From positions 1 to 64,000 of the forward strand of contig SVPU01000007.1 of assembly GCA_015065685.1 (NCBI GenBank): DNA of 64,000 nt. Direction: 5' to 3'. Positions within the stretch are counted from its first letter, which is position 1. Every line of letters begins with the position of its first letter. This DNA comes from Oscillospiraceae bacterium. Lineage in GTDB: Bacteria; Bacillota; Clostridia; Oscillospirales; Acutalibacteraceae. The notes under the pieces were generated by a model. It worked only from the letters and a program-made list of their open reading frames with translations, did no database searches and was not told the DNA's origin. Position numbers and translations under genes: made by a program. Shown here one piece after another: positions 50,161-58,864 of this stretch.

Positions 50161-50736
50161 TCAACTAAAGAATAAATGCTCCACAAGAATTTTAATGCCT
50201 AATATAATAAGTATTGCACCACCTGCAAATTCAGCACCAGATTTATATTTTGCGCCGAAAATATGACCGAGTTTAACGCCTAAAGCCGAGAGAATAAAGG
50301 TTGTGGCACCTATAAACGAAACGGCGGCGACAATGTTAACATCGGGCAGAAGCGCAAAGGTGATGCCGATTGCCAATGCATCAATACTTGTGGCAATTGC
50401 CATGGGGAACATTGTTTTGCAGCTAAAATCAGCCTTGCCGATTTCCTCCTCGTTAGAAAGGGCTTCTCTTATCATATTAACACCGATAGCACCGAGCAAA
50501 ACAAATGCAATCCAATGGTCAACGGCAGTAACATATTTTTCAAAGGTGGCGCCTAAAAAGTAACCTATAAGCGGCATAAGTGCCTGAAATCCGCCAAACC
50601 AAAGACCAGAAATTGCCATATGCTTTAATTTGACCTTTTTGGTTGAAAGACCGTTACAAATGGAAACCGCACAAGCATCCATTGAAAGACCTATGCTCAA
50701 AATCAAAAGCTCTAACAAGCCCACTTTGAAAAACAC
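50161..50736 (-). CDS. mntP: Manganese efflux pump MntP
   Basis: LSIGLSMDACAVSICNGL; MAIATSIDALAIGITFALL. Confidence 0.93.
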   Translation of the reverse strand: MFFKVGLLELLILSIGLSMDACAVSICNGLSTKKVKLKHMAISGLWFGGFQALMPLIGYFLGATFEKYVTAVDHWIAFVLLGAIGVNMIREALSNEEEIGKADFSCKTMFPMAIATSIDALAIGITFALLPDVNIVAAVSFIGATTFILSALGVKLGHIFGAKYKSGAEFAGGAILIILGIKILVEHLFFS

Positions 50737-50757
50737 CTCTTATAAAAATATAATATT

Positions 50758-50786
50758 ATTATACCTTTGTGAAATTGCACTGTCAA
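50758..50786 (-). promoter_or_regulatory. Consensus promoter for mntP-queT
   Basis: Minus strand TTGACA-17-TATAAT. Confidence 0.85.
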
Positions 50787-50841
50787 CAAATATTAAGCTT
50801 TTTTATGTGTATAATAATGTTTAAAGGATAGGGATAAAGGT

Positions 50842-51207
50842 ATGAAAGCTAAGGGAAAAAGGAATTTATCAACCGTGATTTACGGGTTGCTCATCGGCAC
50901 CGTAAACGGTCTGCTCGGCTCGGGCGGTGGAATTGTGGCGGTTTTGGCGCTTAAAAGGATGGGCTTTGACCAAAAAAGCGCTCAACAAAATGCGGTGGCG
51001 ATTATTTTGCCGATAACTGTTTTTAGTGCGGCACTTTATTTAATGAGGGGAAATGTTATGCTTTCTGATGCGCTCCCATACATTCCAACGGGAATTCTCG
51101 GCGCTATAATAGGCAGCTTTATAATCAAGAAAATTTCACCCAAGGTTTTAAGGGTGGCATTCGGAATATTTATGGTTTATGCGGGCATTCGCCTGCTGAT
51201 GAGATGA
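50842..51207 (+). CDS. TSUP (TauE/SafE) family half-transporter, subunit 1
   Basis: GLLIGTVNGLLGSGGGIVAVLAL; 121 aa. Confidence 0.85.
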   Translation: MKAKGKRNLSTVIYGLLIGTVNGLLGSGGGIVAVLALKRMGFDQKSAQQNAVAIILPITVFSAALYLMRGNVMLSDALPYIPTGILGAIIGSFIIKKISPKVLRVAFGIFMVYAGIRLLMR

Positions 51208-51566
51208 ATATCGCGGCCCTTTTAGCAGGGCTTTTTTCGGGGCTCTTAGGAGCAATGGGGCTTGGTGGCGGAGCGGTGCTTATAATTTATCTTGCACTTT
51301 TTACCGAAACCGAGCAGTTAAGAGCCCAAGGAACAAATTTGCTGTTTTTTGTGCCGATTGCGCTTTGTGCCGTTATAATTTATGCCTTTAAAAAACAAAT
51401 TAAATGGAAAATGGTTTTAAAAATTGCTTTTTGGGGGCTTTTGGGAGCGTTTTTGGGGACATCACTCACGGGATTTTTCGGTCAGGAAATAACGGTTAAA
51501 ATATTCGGCGGATTGCTTATTTTAATGGGTGTGAAAGAAGTTCTTGCAAAGTCTGAGAAAAACTGA
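51204..51566 (+). CDS. TSUP (TauE/SafE) family half-transporter, subunit 2
   Basis: AGLFSGLLGAMGLGGGAVLIIYLALF; 4-nt ATGA overlap with previous gene. Confidence 0.85.
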   Translation: MNIAALLAGLFSGLLGAMGLGGGAVLIIYLALFTETEQLRAQGTNLLFFVPIALCAVIIYAFKKQIKWKMVLKIAFWGLLGAFLGTSLTGFFGQEITVKIFGGLLILMGVKEVLAKSEKN

Positions 51567-51572
51567 TATACT
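51544..51572 (+). promoter_or_regulatory. lexA promoter
   Basis: TTGCAA-17-TATACT, -35 inside the upstream CDS. Confidence 0.65.
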
Positions 51573-51577
51573 AAAAA

Positions 51578-51591
51578 CGAATAAATGTTCG
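51578..51591. promoter_or_regulatory. LexA operator (SOS box)
   Basis: CGAAT-AAAT-GTTCG; one mismatch to CGAAC-N4-GTTCG. Confidence 0.8.
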
Positions 51592-51606
51592 ATTGGTGGT
51601 ATAACA

Positions 51607-52194
51607 ATGTCAAAAGCACCTCTTAGCGAAAAGCAACAAGCGGTTTATAATTTTTTGGTTAAGGAAATGTCGGGCGGGTTTCCGCCAACCGTGCGCGAAA
51701 TTTGCAAAGCAACGGGCATAAAATCAACCTCAACCGTTCACGCTATTCTCGGCGTTTTAGAGGATGAGGGATATATTGTGCGCGATGCTAAAAACTCACG
51801 CGCAATAAGGCTTGATAACGATTTTGAATCCTCAATGGTGCCGCTTGTGGGCAGAATAACCGCCGGAAAACCTATTTTAGCAGTGGAAGAAATCGAGGAT
51901 TATATTCCATATCCCACAAAAGATGCCGAGGGTCTTTTTGCGCTTAAGGTTGTGGGCTTTAGCATGAGAGATGCCGGAATTCTTGATGGCGATATTATAG
52001 TGGCCGATAAAAATAAATCCTGCAGAAGCGGAGATATTGTTGTTGGAATGGATGGCGATGAGGCAACCGTTAAACGATTGCTTATTAAAGACGGCAAGAT
52101 TATATTTATGCCTGAAAACCCCGATTTTTCACCTATTTATCCTGAGTTTCCTCAGGTTTTAGGAAAAGTTGTGGGAAGCTATAGGAAGTATTAG
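51607..52194 (+). CDS. lexA: SOS repressor LexA
   Basis: [27 protein letters not shown]24 catalytic motif [18 protein letters not shown]. Confidence 0.95.
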   Translation: MSKAPLSEKQQAVYNFLVKEMSGGFPPTVREICKATGIKSTSTVHAILGVLEDEGYIVRDAKNSRAIRLDNDFESSMVPLVGRITAGKPILAVEEIEDYIPYPTKDAEGLFALKVVGFSMRDAGILDGDIIVADKNKSCRSGDIVVGMDGDEATVKRLLIKDGKIIFMPENPDFSPIYPEFPQVLGKVVGSYRKY

Positions 52195-52198
52195 GAAA

Positions 52199-52642
52199 AT
52201 GAAAAAGTTTGTTGAAGTTTTTACTGATGGCGCTTGCTCTGGAAACCCAGGACCTGGCGGTTGGGGTGTGGTGCTCAGATTTGGAAGCGCAGAAAAAGAG
52301 CTTTCGGGCGGCGAAAAGAACACCACCAACAACCGAATGGAATTAACCGCCGCAATCAAGGGCCTTTCTGCACTCAAGGAGCCCTGCAAGGTCCGTCTTG
52401 TTACAGATTCTAAATATGTGGCGGATGGTATAACTAAGGGTTGGGCGCAAAATTGGAAAAATAACGGTTGGCGCAAGGCAGATAAAAAGCCCGCTTTGAA
52501 TGTTGATTTATGGGAAGAATTATTGGAACTTATCTCAAAGCACGAGGTTATTATCGATTGGGTAAAAGGCCACGCGGGGCACCCCGAGAATGAACGCTGC
52601 GATAAACTGGCGGTAGAGTTTTATAAAAATATAGATTGTTAA
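52199..52642 (+). CDS. rnhA: Ribonuclease HI
   Basis: [52 protein letters not shown]. Confidence 0.96.
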   Translation: MKKFVEVFTDGACSGNPGPGGWGVVLRFGSAEKELSGGEKNTTNNRMELTAAIKGLSALKEPCKVRLVTDSKYVADGITKGWAQNWKNNGWRKADKKPALNVDLWEELLELISKHEVIIDWVKGHAGHPENERCDKLAVEFYKNIDC

Positions 52643-52664
52643 CTAAAAGTTTACATATTAGAAT

Positions 52665-52713
52665 AACGCCTGTAATAATTGTGGTTTATAAAATTACCAT
52701 ACAAACAGGCGTT
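52665..52713 (+). terminator. Stem-loop downstream of rnhA
   Basis: AACGCCTGT...ACAGGCGTT with inner GTGGT/ACCAT pairing. Confidence 0.55.
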
Positions 52714-52748
52714 AAATTTTGAACTTTTTTATGAGAGTAGGTCTAGGT

Positions 52749-54122
52749 ATGGAAGATTTTGAAAACGAGAAAAAGGGCGAGCTTGGCGGCTTTGATTTTG
52801 TGAGCGGTCAAGAAAACAGTGTTCAAAATGAAACGAACACACAAGGTTTTTATAATAAGCCACACGAAGAGATTATACAAGATAATATAAAAGAAAGCGA
52901 AGCAGAACAAGGGGAAGAGAAAAAAGAAATTCCCGTGGCTGAAAAAAGGGTGGAGAGCACTTATACTCCGCCAAGGAATTTTTATAAGCCTGCCAAAAAG
53001 GAAAAGAAGCCTGTTTCCGCCGCAACCGTGGCAATTTGCTGTATTCTTTCGGTGGTAATTGGTGCGGTTAGCGGTTTTGCGACTGCAAATTTAGGCCCAA
53101 AAACAAGCACACCTACCCCTCAGCATAACATAACCCCCAACAACGTCAATATAAATATTGATGAAACTGCTGAATCTGTTGTCGAAGCGGTTGCACAAAA
53201 GGTAACACCAAGTGTTATAGGAATCAGAACAACCACCTCGGTTATGAATTTCTTTGGTGGCAGCAGTGAGGCAACGGGTGAGGGCAGCGGTGTTGTTTAC
53301 TCGGCAGATGGATATATTATTACCAACTATCACGTTATAAAAGAAGCGCTCACAAATAAATCGGGTTCTAAAATTGAGGTTTTTGTTGATTCCAACAGCT
53401 CCGAGCCATATAGCGCCACAGTTGTGGGTTATAATATCTCTTCTGACCTTGCGGTTATAAAGATTGATGCCGCAAATCTTACGGCGGTTGAAATAGCCGA
53501 TTCTGACAATTTAAAGGTTGGGCAATATGTAATCACGGTGGGCAACCCCGGTGGACTTGAGTTTATGGATAGTGTAACCTATGGTGTTATCAGCGGACTT
53601 GAGCGGGTTGTGTCATCTGACTCGGGCATTGAGCTTATTCAAACCGATGCCGCAATCAACCCCGGAAATTCAGGCGGTGCGCTCGTTAACACCAAGGGCG
53701 AACTTGTTGGAATTAACTCTTCAAAAATTGTTTCCGAAGAATTCGAGGGAATGGGCTTTGCGATACCTTCAAACACTGTGGTCCAAATTTGCAACAATAT
53801 TATAGCAAAAGAAAATTCACCCGAGCCTTATATTGGAATTTCCATAAGCGAGAAATACACAGCGAATGTTCTGAGGTATTACGGCTTCCCCGCAGGTGCG
53901 GTTGTTTTAAGTGTTGCCGATGGCAGTCCTGCAAGTGATGCGGGTATTGAAAAGGGCGATATTATAACTAAATTCAACGGAGTGGAGATAACCGAATATC
54001 CCGTTCTTGAAAAGGTGATTGGCGAATTGCAGCCTAATGACAAGGTATCGGTTACCATTTACAGAAACGGAAGATACTACACAACAAAGATTACAATAGG
54101 CTCTAATAATCAGATAGAATAA
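52749..54122 (+). CDS. HtrA/DegP-like S1C serine protease with PDZ domain
   Basis: TM; ITNYHVI, DLAVIKID, NPGNSGGALVN catalytic motifs; C-terminal PDZ. Confidence 0.93.
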   Translation: MEDFENEKKGELGGFDFVSGQENSVQNETNTQGFYNKPHEEIIQDNIKESEAEQGEEKKEIPVAEKRVESTYTPPRNFYKPAKKEKKPVSAATVAICCILSVVIGAVSGFATANLGPKTSTPTPQHNITPNNVNINIDETAESVVEAVAQKVTPSVIGIRTTTSVMNFFGGSSEATGEGSGVVYSADGYIITNYHVIKEALTNKSGSKIEVFVDSNSSEPYSATVVGYNISSDLAVIKIDAANLTAVEIADSDNLKVGQYVITVGNPGGLEFMDSVTYGVISGLERVVSSDSGIELIQTDAAINPGNSGGALVNTKGELVGINSSKIVSEEFEGMGFAIPSNTVVQICNNIIAKENSPEPYIGISISEKYTANVLRYYGFPAGAVVLSVADGSPASDAGIEKGDIITKFNGVEITEYPVLEKVIGELQPNDKVSVTIYRNGRYYTTKITIGSNNQIE

Positions 54123-54126
54123 ATTA

Positions 54127-54155
54127 AAAGGCGGATATTTCTCCGCCTTTTTTAA
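54127..54155 (+). terminator. htrA terminator
   Basis: AAAGGCGGA-tattt-CTCCGCCTTTTTT. Confidence 0.85.
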
Positions 54156-54217
54156 ATTTTTGTTGCATTTTGCAAAAATATGTGTTAGAATGTCAACATC
54201 TTAATATTTTCTATGTG

Positions 54218-54375
54218 AAGTTTGCAGGAAAAGCGCAGCTGCCGAAGGAGTAACACTCTCAGGCGTTCTAAGGAACAAAGACTGTAAACGGATAGAACTT
54301 TGGAGAATCCCGTTAAATCGGGTGCCGAAGGGGCAAAGCGAAAGCCAATCTCTCAGGCAAAAGGACAAAGTGAAC
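54218..54375 (+). ncRNA. Tandem glycine riboswitch
   Basis: Aptamer 1 GTTTGCAG...GCCGAAGGAG...CTCTCAGGC...CTGTAAAC; aptamer 2 ACTTTGGAGAATCCC...GCCGAAGGGGCAA...AATCTCTCAGGCAAAAGGACAAAGT. Confidence 0.95.
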
Positions 54376-54417
54376 GGCAAATTTAAAAGTGCGATTTTTT
54401 TTGCTGTATCATTGCGT

Positions 54418-54442
54418 CCGAACCATTTGGTTCGGTTTTTTT
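54418..54442 (+). terminator. Riboswitch expression-platform terminator
   Basis: CCGAACC-attt-GGTTCGG-TTTTTTT. Confidence 0.88.
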
Positions 54443-54467
54443 ATTTTCATTTTAAGGAGATGTTTTT

Positions 54468-55982
54468 ATGTTAGAAAAAATCGCAGAAATTAACGGCAGT
54501 GTCAACGGCGTGGTATGGGGTATTTTCGGTTTAGCATTGCTTATTGGCACGGGTATCATCACCACATTATGCACCAAGGTTTTCCAGGTTTCGCATCTTG
54601 CACACTGGTGGAAAAACACAATAGGCAGCCTTTTTAAGAAGGATGTTATTGGACACACAAAGGAAAAGGGCACAATTTCACCCTTTCAGGCGCTTTGCAC
54701 AGCCCTTGCCGCAACAGTGGGTACAGGTAATATCGCAGGTGTTGCTGCGGCTATCTGCGTTGGCGGTGCGGGTGCAGTTTTCTGGATGTGGGTTGCAGCC
54801 TTCTTTGGAATGATGACCAATTATTCGGAAAATGTTCTTGGCATTTATTACCGCCGCAAAAACGAAAAGGATGAATGGTCGGGCGGTGCGATGTATTATC
54901 TTCGTGACGGTCTTGGCTCTAAAAAGGGTTGCAAATGGATAGGTAAAGTTTTAGCGGTTCTTTTCTGCATATTCACAATGCTCGCTTCCTTTGGTATTGG
55001 AAGTATGGGTCAGGTTAATAAAATCGTGGCTAACGTTGCTGCGGCTTTTGATGTTAAGGCACTTTCCTCAATCGAGGTTATGGGCGGTGTTTCGCTTTAT
55101 AATATTATTCTCGGTGTTGTGGTTATGATTCTAACAGCACTTATCACATTGGGTGGCCTTAAGAGAATCGCTTCTGTTGCAGAAAAAATTGTTCCTTTTA
55201 TGGTTGTTCTCTTTGTTGCGGGAAGCCTTGTTATTATAGGCATAAACTATGATGCAATTATCCCTGCATTTAAGGCTATTTTCGTTAACGCATTTAAGCC
55301 CGAAGCCTTCGTTGGCGGTGGTCTTGGCGGTGTTATTGTTGCAATGACAAACGGCTTTAAGCGCGGTGTTTTCTCAAACGAAGCAGGTCTTGGTTCTTCG
55401 GTTATGGTTCACTCGAACTCCAGTGTTAAGGAGCCTGTAAAGCAGGGTATGTGGGGCATATTTGAAGTGTTTGCAGACACAATGGTTGTTTGCACTATGA
55501 CTGCTTTAGTTGTTCTCACTTCGGGTGGTCTTACCACAGGTGTTTTCAACATAGAAACAGGTGAAATTGCGCAGGGTCTTACCGATGCCACACTCGTTGG
55601 AGGTGCATTTAATGCCGTTTTCTCTTGGGGTAATATCGGTCAAAGATTCGTTGCCATCGCAATGTTCCTTTTTGCTTTCACAACCGTTCTCGGTTGGTCG
55701 CACTATGGCTCAAAGGCTTGGGAATATCTCTTTGGTGCAAAAACCACATTTATTTTCAGAATTATCCATGTTTGCACAATCATCTTTGGCGCAGTTCTCA
55801 CATCTTCGTTGGCTTGGGATATTTCAGATACCTTCAACGGTCTTATGATGGTTCCAAACCTTATCGGCGTGCTTGTTCTCACACCGCTTGTTGTGAAGAT
55901 TACTAAGAACTATGTAAGCCGCAAGATTAAGAATAAGGATATAGAGCCTGTGCTATCTTATAAGGATAACCAAGCAGAATAA
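54468..55982 (+). CDS. Alanine/glycine:cation symporter (AgcS) family
   Basis: AATVGTGNIAGVAAAICVGGAGAVFWMWVAAFFGM; glycine riboswitch upstream. Confidence 0.95.
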   Translation: MLEKIAEINGSVNGVVWGIFGLALLIGTGIITTLCTKVFQVSHLAHWWKNTIGSLFKKDVIGHTKEKGTISPFQALCTALAATVGTGNIAGVAAAICVGGAGAVFWMWVAAFFGMMTNYSENVLGIYYRRKNEKDEWSGGAMYYLRDGLGSKKGCKWIGKVLAVLFCIFTMLASFGIGSMGQVNKIVANVAAAFDVKALSSIEVMGGVSLYNIILGVVVMILTALITLGGLKRIASVAEKIVPFMVVLFVAGSLVIIGINYDAIIPAFKAIFVNAFKPEAFVGGGLGGVIVAMTNGFKRGVFSNEAGLGSSVMVHSNSSVKEPVKQGMWGIFEVFADTMVVCTMTALVVLTSGGLTTGVFNIETGEIAQGLTDATLVGGAFNAVFSWGNIGQRFVAIAMFLFAFTTVLGWSHYGSKAWEYLFGAKTTFIFRIIHVCTIIFGAVLTSSLAWDISDTFNGLMMVPNLIGVLVLTPLVVKITKNYVSRKIKNKDIEPVLSYKDNQAE

Positions 55983-55991
55983 AATAGAAAC

Positions 55992-56028
55992 AAAATACCC
56001 CTTATGCAAATCGCATAAGGGGTATTTT
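55992..56028. terminator. Intrinsic terminator between convergent genes
   Basis: AAATACCCCTTATGC-aaatc-GCATAAGGGGTATTTTTT. Confidence 0.9.
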
Positions 56029-57300
56029 TTATATTCCGTAAACTAACCAGATGTAAATATAAGCCGGAATTATAGCGGCTAAGGTAAAGGGAATTCCGAT
56101 TTTAAAGAAATCACTGTTTTTAACCGTGTGGCCTTCTTTTCTTAAAATTCCGATACCTGTGATATTTGCCGAGGCGCCAATTGGTGTACAGTTGCCGCCC
56201 AAGGTTGCTCCCGAGAGAAGACCGAAATAAAGAACTGTGGGGTCAACTCCAAGAGAAGAGGCAATTCCTGCAATAACGGGTATCATTGTTGCAACATAAG
56301 GAATGTTATCAATGAAAGCGGAAATTAAAACCGAAGCCCAAACAATAACGGTGTATAGCACAAACAGATTGCCGCCACCCATTTTTGCAAGAAGATTTGC
56401 CATGGCATCAATAACACCCTGAGCAGAGATTCCGCCAATCATTAGAAACAGGCCTAAAAGAAGTCCAATGGTTTCGAAATCAATTTCCTTAATGGGATTT
56501 ACAAGGCGGGAGAGTTTTTTGTTTTGCAACAAATCAATAACAAGACCGATAACAAACAGAGCGCAACATATAAGACCGTTTGTAATTGCAATTTTATTTG
56601 GAATAAACGAAGCACAAATAAGAAGAACGATTACGCCCACAAGCAATATGGTAGGCACATAATTTGTAACCACGGTTTTATTTTGCGTTTTTGGAACAGG
56701 GTCTTTTTCCTTTCTGAAAAGGAATGCCAATATAAGTGCCGAAAGCACGGCGCCAAGTTCAACCGCAAAGAAAATACTCAGTTTTCCTTTATACCAGAAG
56801 AAGTCAAGGAAGCTCATATCAAGTGCAGAGCCGAGCATAATTGCGGTTGTATCGCCAACCAAGGTTGCGGCGCCCTGAAGATTCGAAGAAACCGCAATGG
56901 AAATTATAAAAGGTACGGGGTTTACTTTATATTTTTTGCAAATTTCAAGAGCAACGGGGGCCACCATTAAAACGGTTGCAACATTATCAACAAAGGCAGA
57001 AATCACACCCGCAAAAAGTGCTAAAGAAACCGCCGCCCATTTAATGTTGGGCACAACATCCATAATATAGTCGGCAAGCAAGGCGGGCATTTTACTTTCA
57101 ATAAAGAGCGAAACAATGCCCATAGTGCCTACAATCATTAAAATAACATTGAAATCAATAGCTGCGAAAATATCGCCAAGAGGCAGCATTCCGCTCACAA
57201 TGAAAATAAGTGCCGAGCCGAGTGCTATGTAAGGGCGGTATTTGCTAAAGGTGAGCATTAAAATGTAGGTCAATGCAAAAAGAATAATTGCAGGAATCAT
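56029..57300 (-). CDS. ArsB/NhaD-CitM superfamily ion transporter
   Basis: SAFVDNVATVLMVAPVALEICKK; SAFIDNIPYVATMIPVIAGIAS; GATLGGNCTPIGASANI. Confidence 0.88.
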   Translation of the reverse strand: MIPAIILFALTYILMLTFSKYRPYIALGSALIFIVSGMLPLGDIFAAIDFNVILMIVGTMGIVSLFIESKMPALLADYIMDVVPNIKWAAVSLALFAGVISAFVDNVATVLMVAPVALEICKKYKVNPVPFIISIAVSSNLQGAATLVGDTTAIMLGSALDMSFLDFFWYKGKLSIFFAVELGAVLSALILAFLFRKEKDPVPKTQNKTVVTNYVPTILLVGVIVLLICASFIPNKIAITNGLICCALFVIGLVIDLLQNKKLSRLVNPIKEIDFETIGLLLGLFLMIGGISAQGVIDAMANLLAKMGGGNLFVLYTVIVWASVLISAFIDNIPYVATMIPVIAGIASSLGVDPTVLYFGLLSGATLGGNCTPIGASANITGIGILRKEGHTVKNSDFFKIGIPFTLAAIIPAYIYIWLVYGI

Positions 57301-57312
57301 AATTTTTTCTCC

Positions 57313-57609
57313 TTAAATTTTAAATCTGCCAACAGGTGCTTCTTCAATTACTTGGTTGCTTTTTTCTTCCTCTTCATTTCGCCAGTAATTTGTTTTATAA
57401 AAAGCCAAAACAAGCGCAAAACCAACATTGAAAAGTGATGCTAAAATAGCGATATGCGGATATTGTTTACCGCATAAATACAAAATAATAGCCTCAGAAA
57501 CAGCGATATAAGGAATGCAAATAAGCCAGACATTTCTGCGCAAACGCTTATATCTTTTCTTTATTTCTTTTCGTTTTTCTTCATAAACTTGCCATTTTGA
57601 ATTTTCCAT
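57313..57609 (-). CDS. Small two-TM membrane protein of unknown function
   Basis: 98 aa with two hydrophobic helices; same strand as neighbours. Confidence 0.6.
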   Translation of the reverse strand: MENSKWQVYEEKRKEIKKRYKRLRRNVWLICIPYIAVSEAIILYLCGKQYPHIAILASLFNVGFALVLAFYKTNYWRNEEEEKSNQVIEEAPVGRFKI

Positions 57610-57641
57610 AATAATCTAACCACTTTATTTCTTATTTATAT

Positions 57642-58199
57642 TTATTCAACCTCTATCGAAGAGGGCGCTTCCTGTTCTATGTTTTCTTCTTCGAAAACAG
57701 TCTCGGTTTCTTCCGTATTTTCTGCTTTAATGCGTTTTACGGTTCTCATAACAAAGCCGCCTGCACCAATAAAGCAAAGAAGAAGACCGAGCCCCAAATC
57801 CTTCAAATAGGAAATCGCAACCTCAGGCTCTAAAAGGTAAACATAGCCGTTTGTAACACATTGCAAGAATGAGGGAACAAAGTCAACCTCGCCGTTGTTA
57901 AACCATTCCTTGTAAACTTCGAAAAGGTCCTTTGCAAAGCACAAATACCAAGCAATAACCATAACTAAAACGGCCAACGCAAGAGAAATGACAATTCCCT
58001 TAATGCTTTCTTTTTTAGCAAAAAGCGAATAACCCTTTATAGCGGCCAATGCGCCTATAAATCCGCTGATACCTGCGAGATAACCGAATTGGTAAAGCAC
58101 AAACCAAAGTATTCCGCCCGCAAGCGAGAAAAGGAAGGCACCAAAAATTCCGGCAACAACATTTTCTTCTTCTACAAAAAGTTCTTTTTCTCTGTTCAT
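57642..58199 (-). CDS. Membrane protein of unknown function
   Basis: 185 aa, about 4 TMs, acidic C-terminus. Confidence 0.65.
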   Translation of the reverse strand: MNREKELFVEEENVVAGIFGAFLFSLAGGILWFVLYQFGYLAGISGFIGALAAIKGYSLFAKKESIKGIVISLALAVLVMVIAWYLCFAKDLFEVYKEWFNNGEVDFVPSFLQCVTNGYVYLLEPEVAISYLKDLGLGLLLCFIGAGGFVMRTVKRIKAENTEETETVFEEENIEQEAPSSIEVE

Positions 58200-58350
58200 A
58201 AAAATAACCCCTTTTAAATTATAAATATATATTAATTTTATCTAATGATAAATATAATGTCAAGGATAATTGTTTGCTAAGAAGAAAAAAGCAAAATCGA
58301 CAAGTTTCAAAAGAAAAGAGTGAAAAGTGAAGAGTGAAGAGGTAAAAAGT

Positions 58351-58386
58351 AAAATCGACAAACCTCTGTCGAGATTTGTCGATTTT
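58351..58386 (-). terminator. Terminator abutting the tRNA-Trp 3' end
   Basis: AAAATCGACAAA...TTTGTCGATTTT. Confidence 0.75.
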
Positions 58387-58460
58387 GGCAGGGGTAGAAG
58401 GACTCGAACCCTCACAAACGGTTTTGGAGACCGGTGTGCTACCATTGACACCATACCCCT
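58386..58460 (-). tRNA. tRNA-Trp (CCA anticodon), CCA end encoded
   Basis: Minus strand AGGGGTATGGTGTCAATGGTAGCACACCGGTCTCCAAAACCGTTTGTGAGGGTTCGAGTCCTTCTACCCCTGCCA. Confidence 0.95.
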
Positions 58461-58513
58461 ATGTTTAGTTTTATGTAAGAAATGTGCCCACAAACAAAGC
58501 AATATACTTATAA

Positions 58514-58533
58514 CTTGTTTGGTGGAGCGTCAG
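58514..58533. repeat. 20-bp direct repeat copy 1, duplicates tRNA-Met 3' end
   Basis: CTTGTTTGGTGGAGCGTCAG, identical to 58675-58694. Confidence 0.92.
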
Positions 58534-58542
58534 TTTCGAGGC

Positions 58543-58571
58543 TTAAAAACATTCCAGTGGAATGTTTTTAA
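58543..58571. other. Perfect palindromic stem (14-bp arms)
   Basis: TTAAAAACATTCCA-g-TGGAATGTTTTTAA. Confidence 0.85.
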
Positions 58572-58680
58572 CTTGAAAGTCCCTGTCGCAGAAAGCAAGT
58601 GATAACGCCGCTTGATGCGCAAACTTACTCTTTGATATGGGTTAATTAACCATAAACAAGTTAAAAATTATCCGCTTGTT

Positions 58681-58757
58681 TGGTGGAGCGTCAGGGACTC
58701 GAACCCCGGACCGACCGGTTATGAGCCGGTTGCTCTAACCAACTGAGCTAACGCTCC
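58681..58757 (-). tRNA. tRNA-Met (CAT anticodon, elongator-like), CCA end encoded
   Basis: Minus strand GGAGCGTTAGCTCAGTTGGTTAGAGCAACCGGCTCATAACCGGTCGGTCCGGGGTTCGAGTCCCTGACGCTCCACCA. Confidence 0.94.
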
Positions 58758-58864
58758 AAACAAGCAAGAATTATTATAACATAAATTTTTGATTTGTCAA
58801 TAGAAAATGTAACTTTAATATTCAAAAAAATAAAAGGGTGATTTGAAAATCACCCTTTTTAAAA

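Noticed and set aside
50140-50842. preQ1 or yybP-ykoY (Mn) riboswitch upstream of queT/mntP
   Set aside because: queT starts right at the end of mntP, and mntP has a short leader after TTGACA-17-TATAAT with no room for, or motif of, either aptamer.
58461-58680. Intact integrated mobile element between tRNA-Trp and tRNA-Met
   Set aside because: Only ~220 bp and no integrase or cargo ORF; at most a scar.
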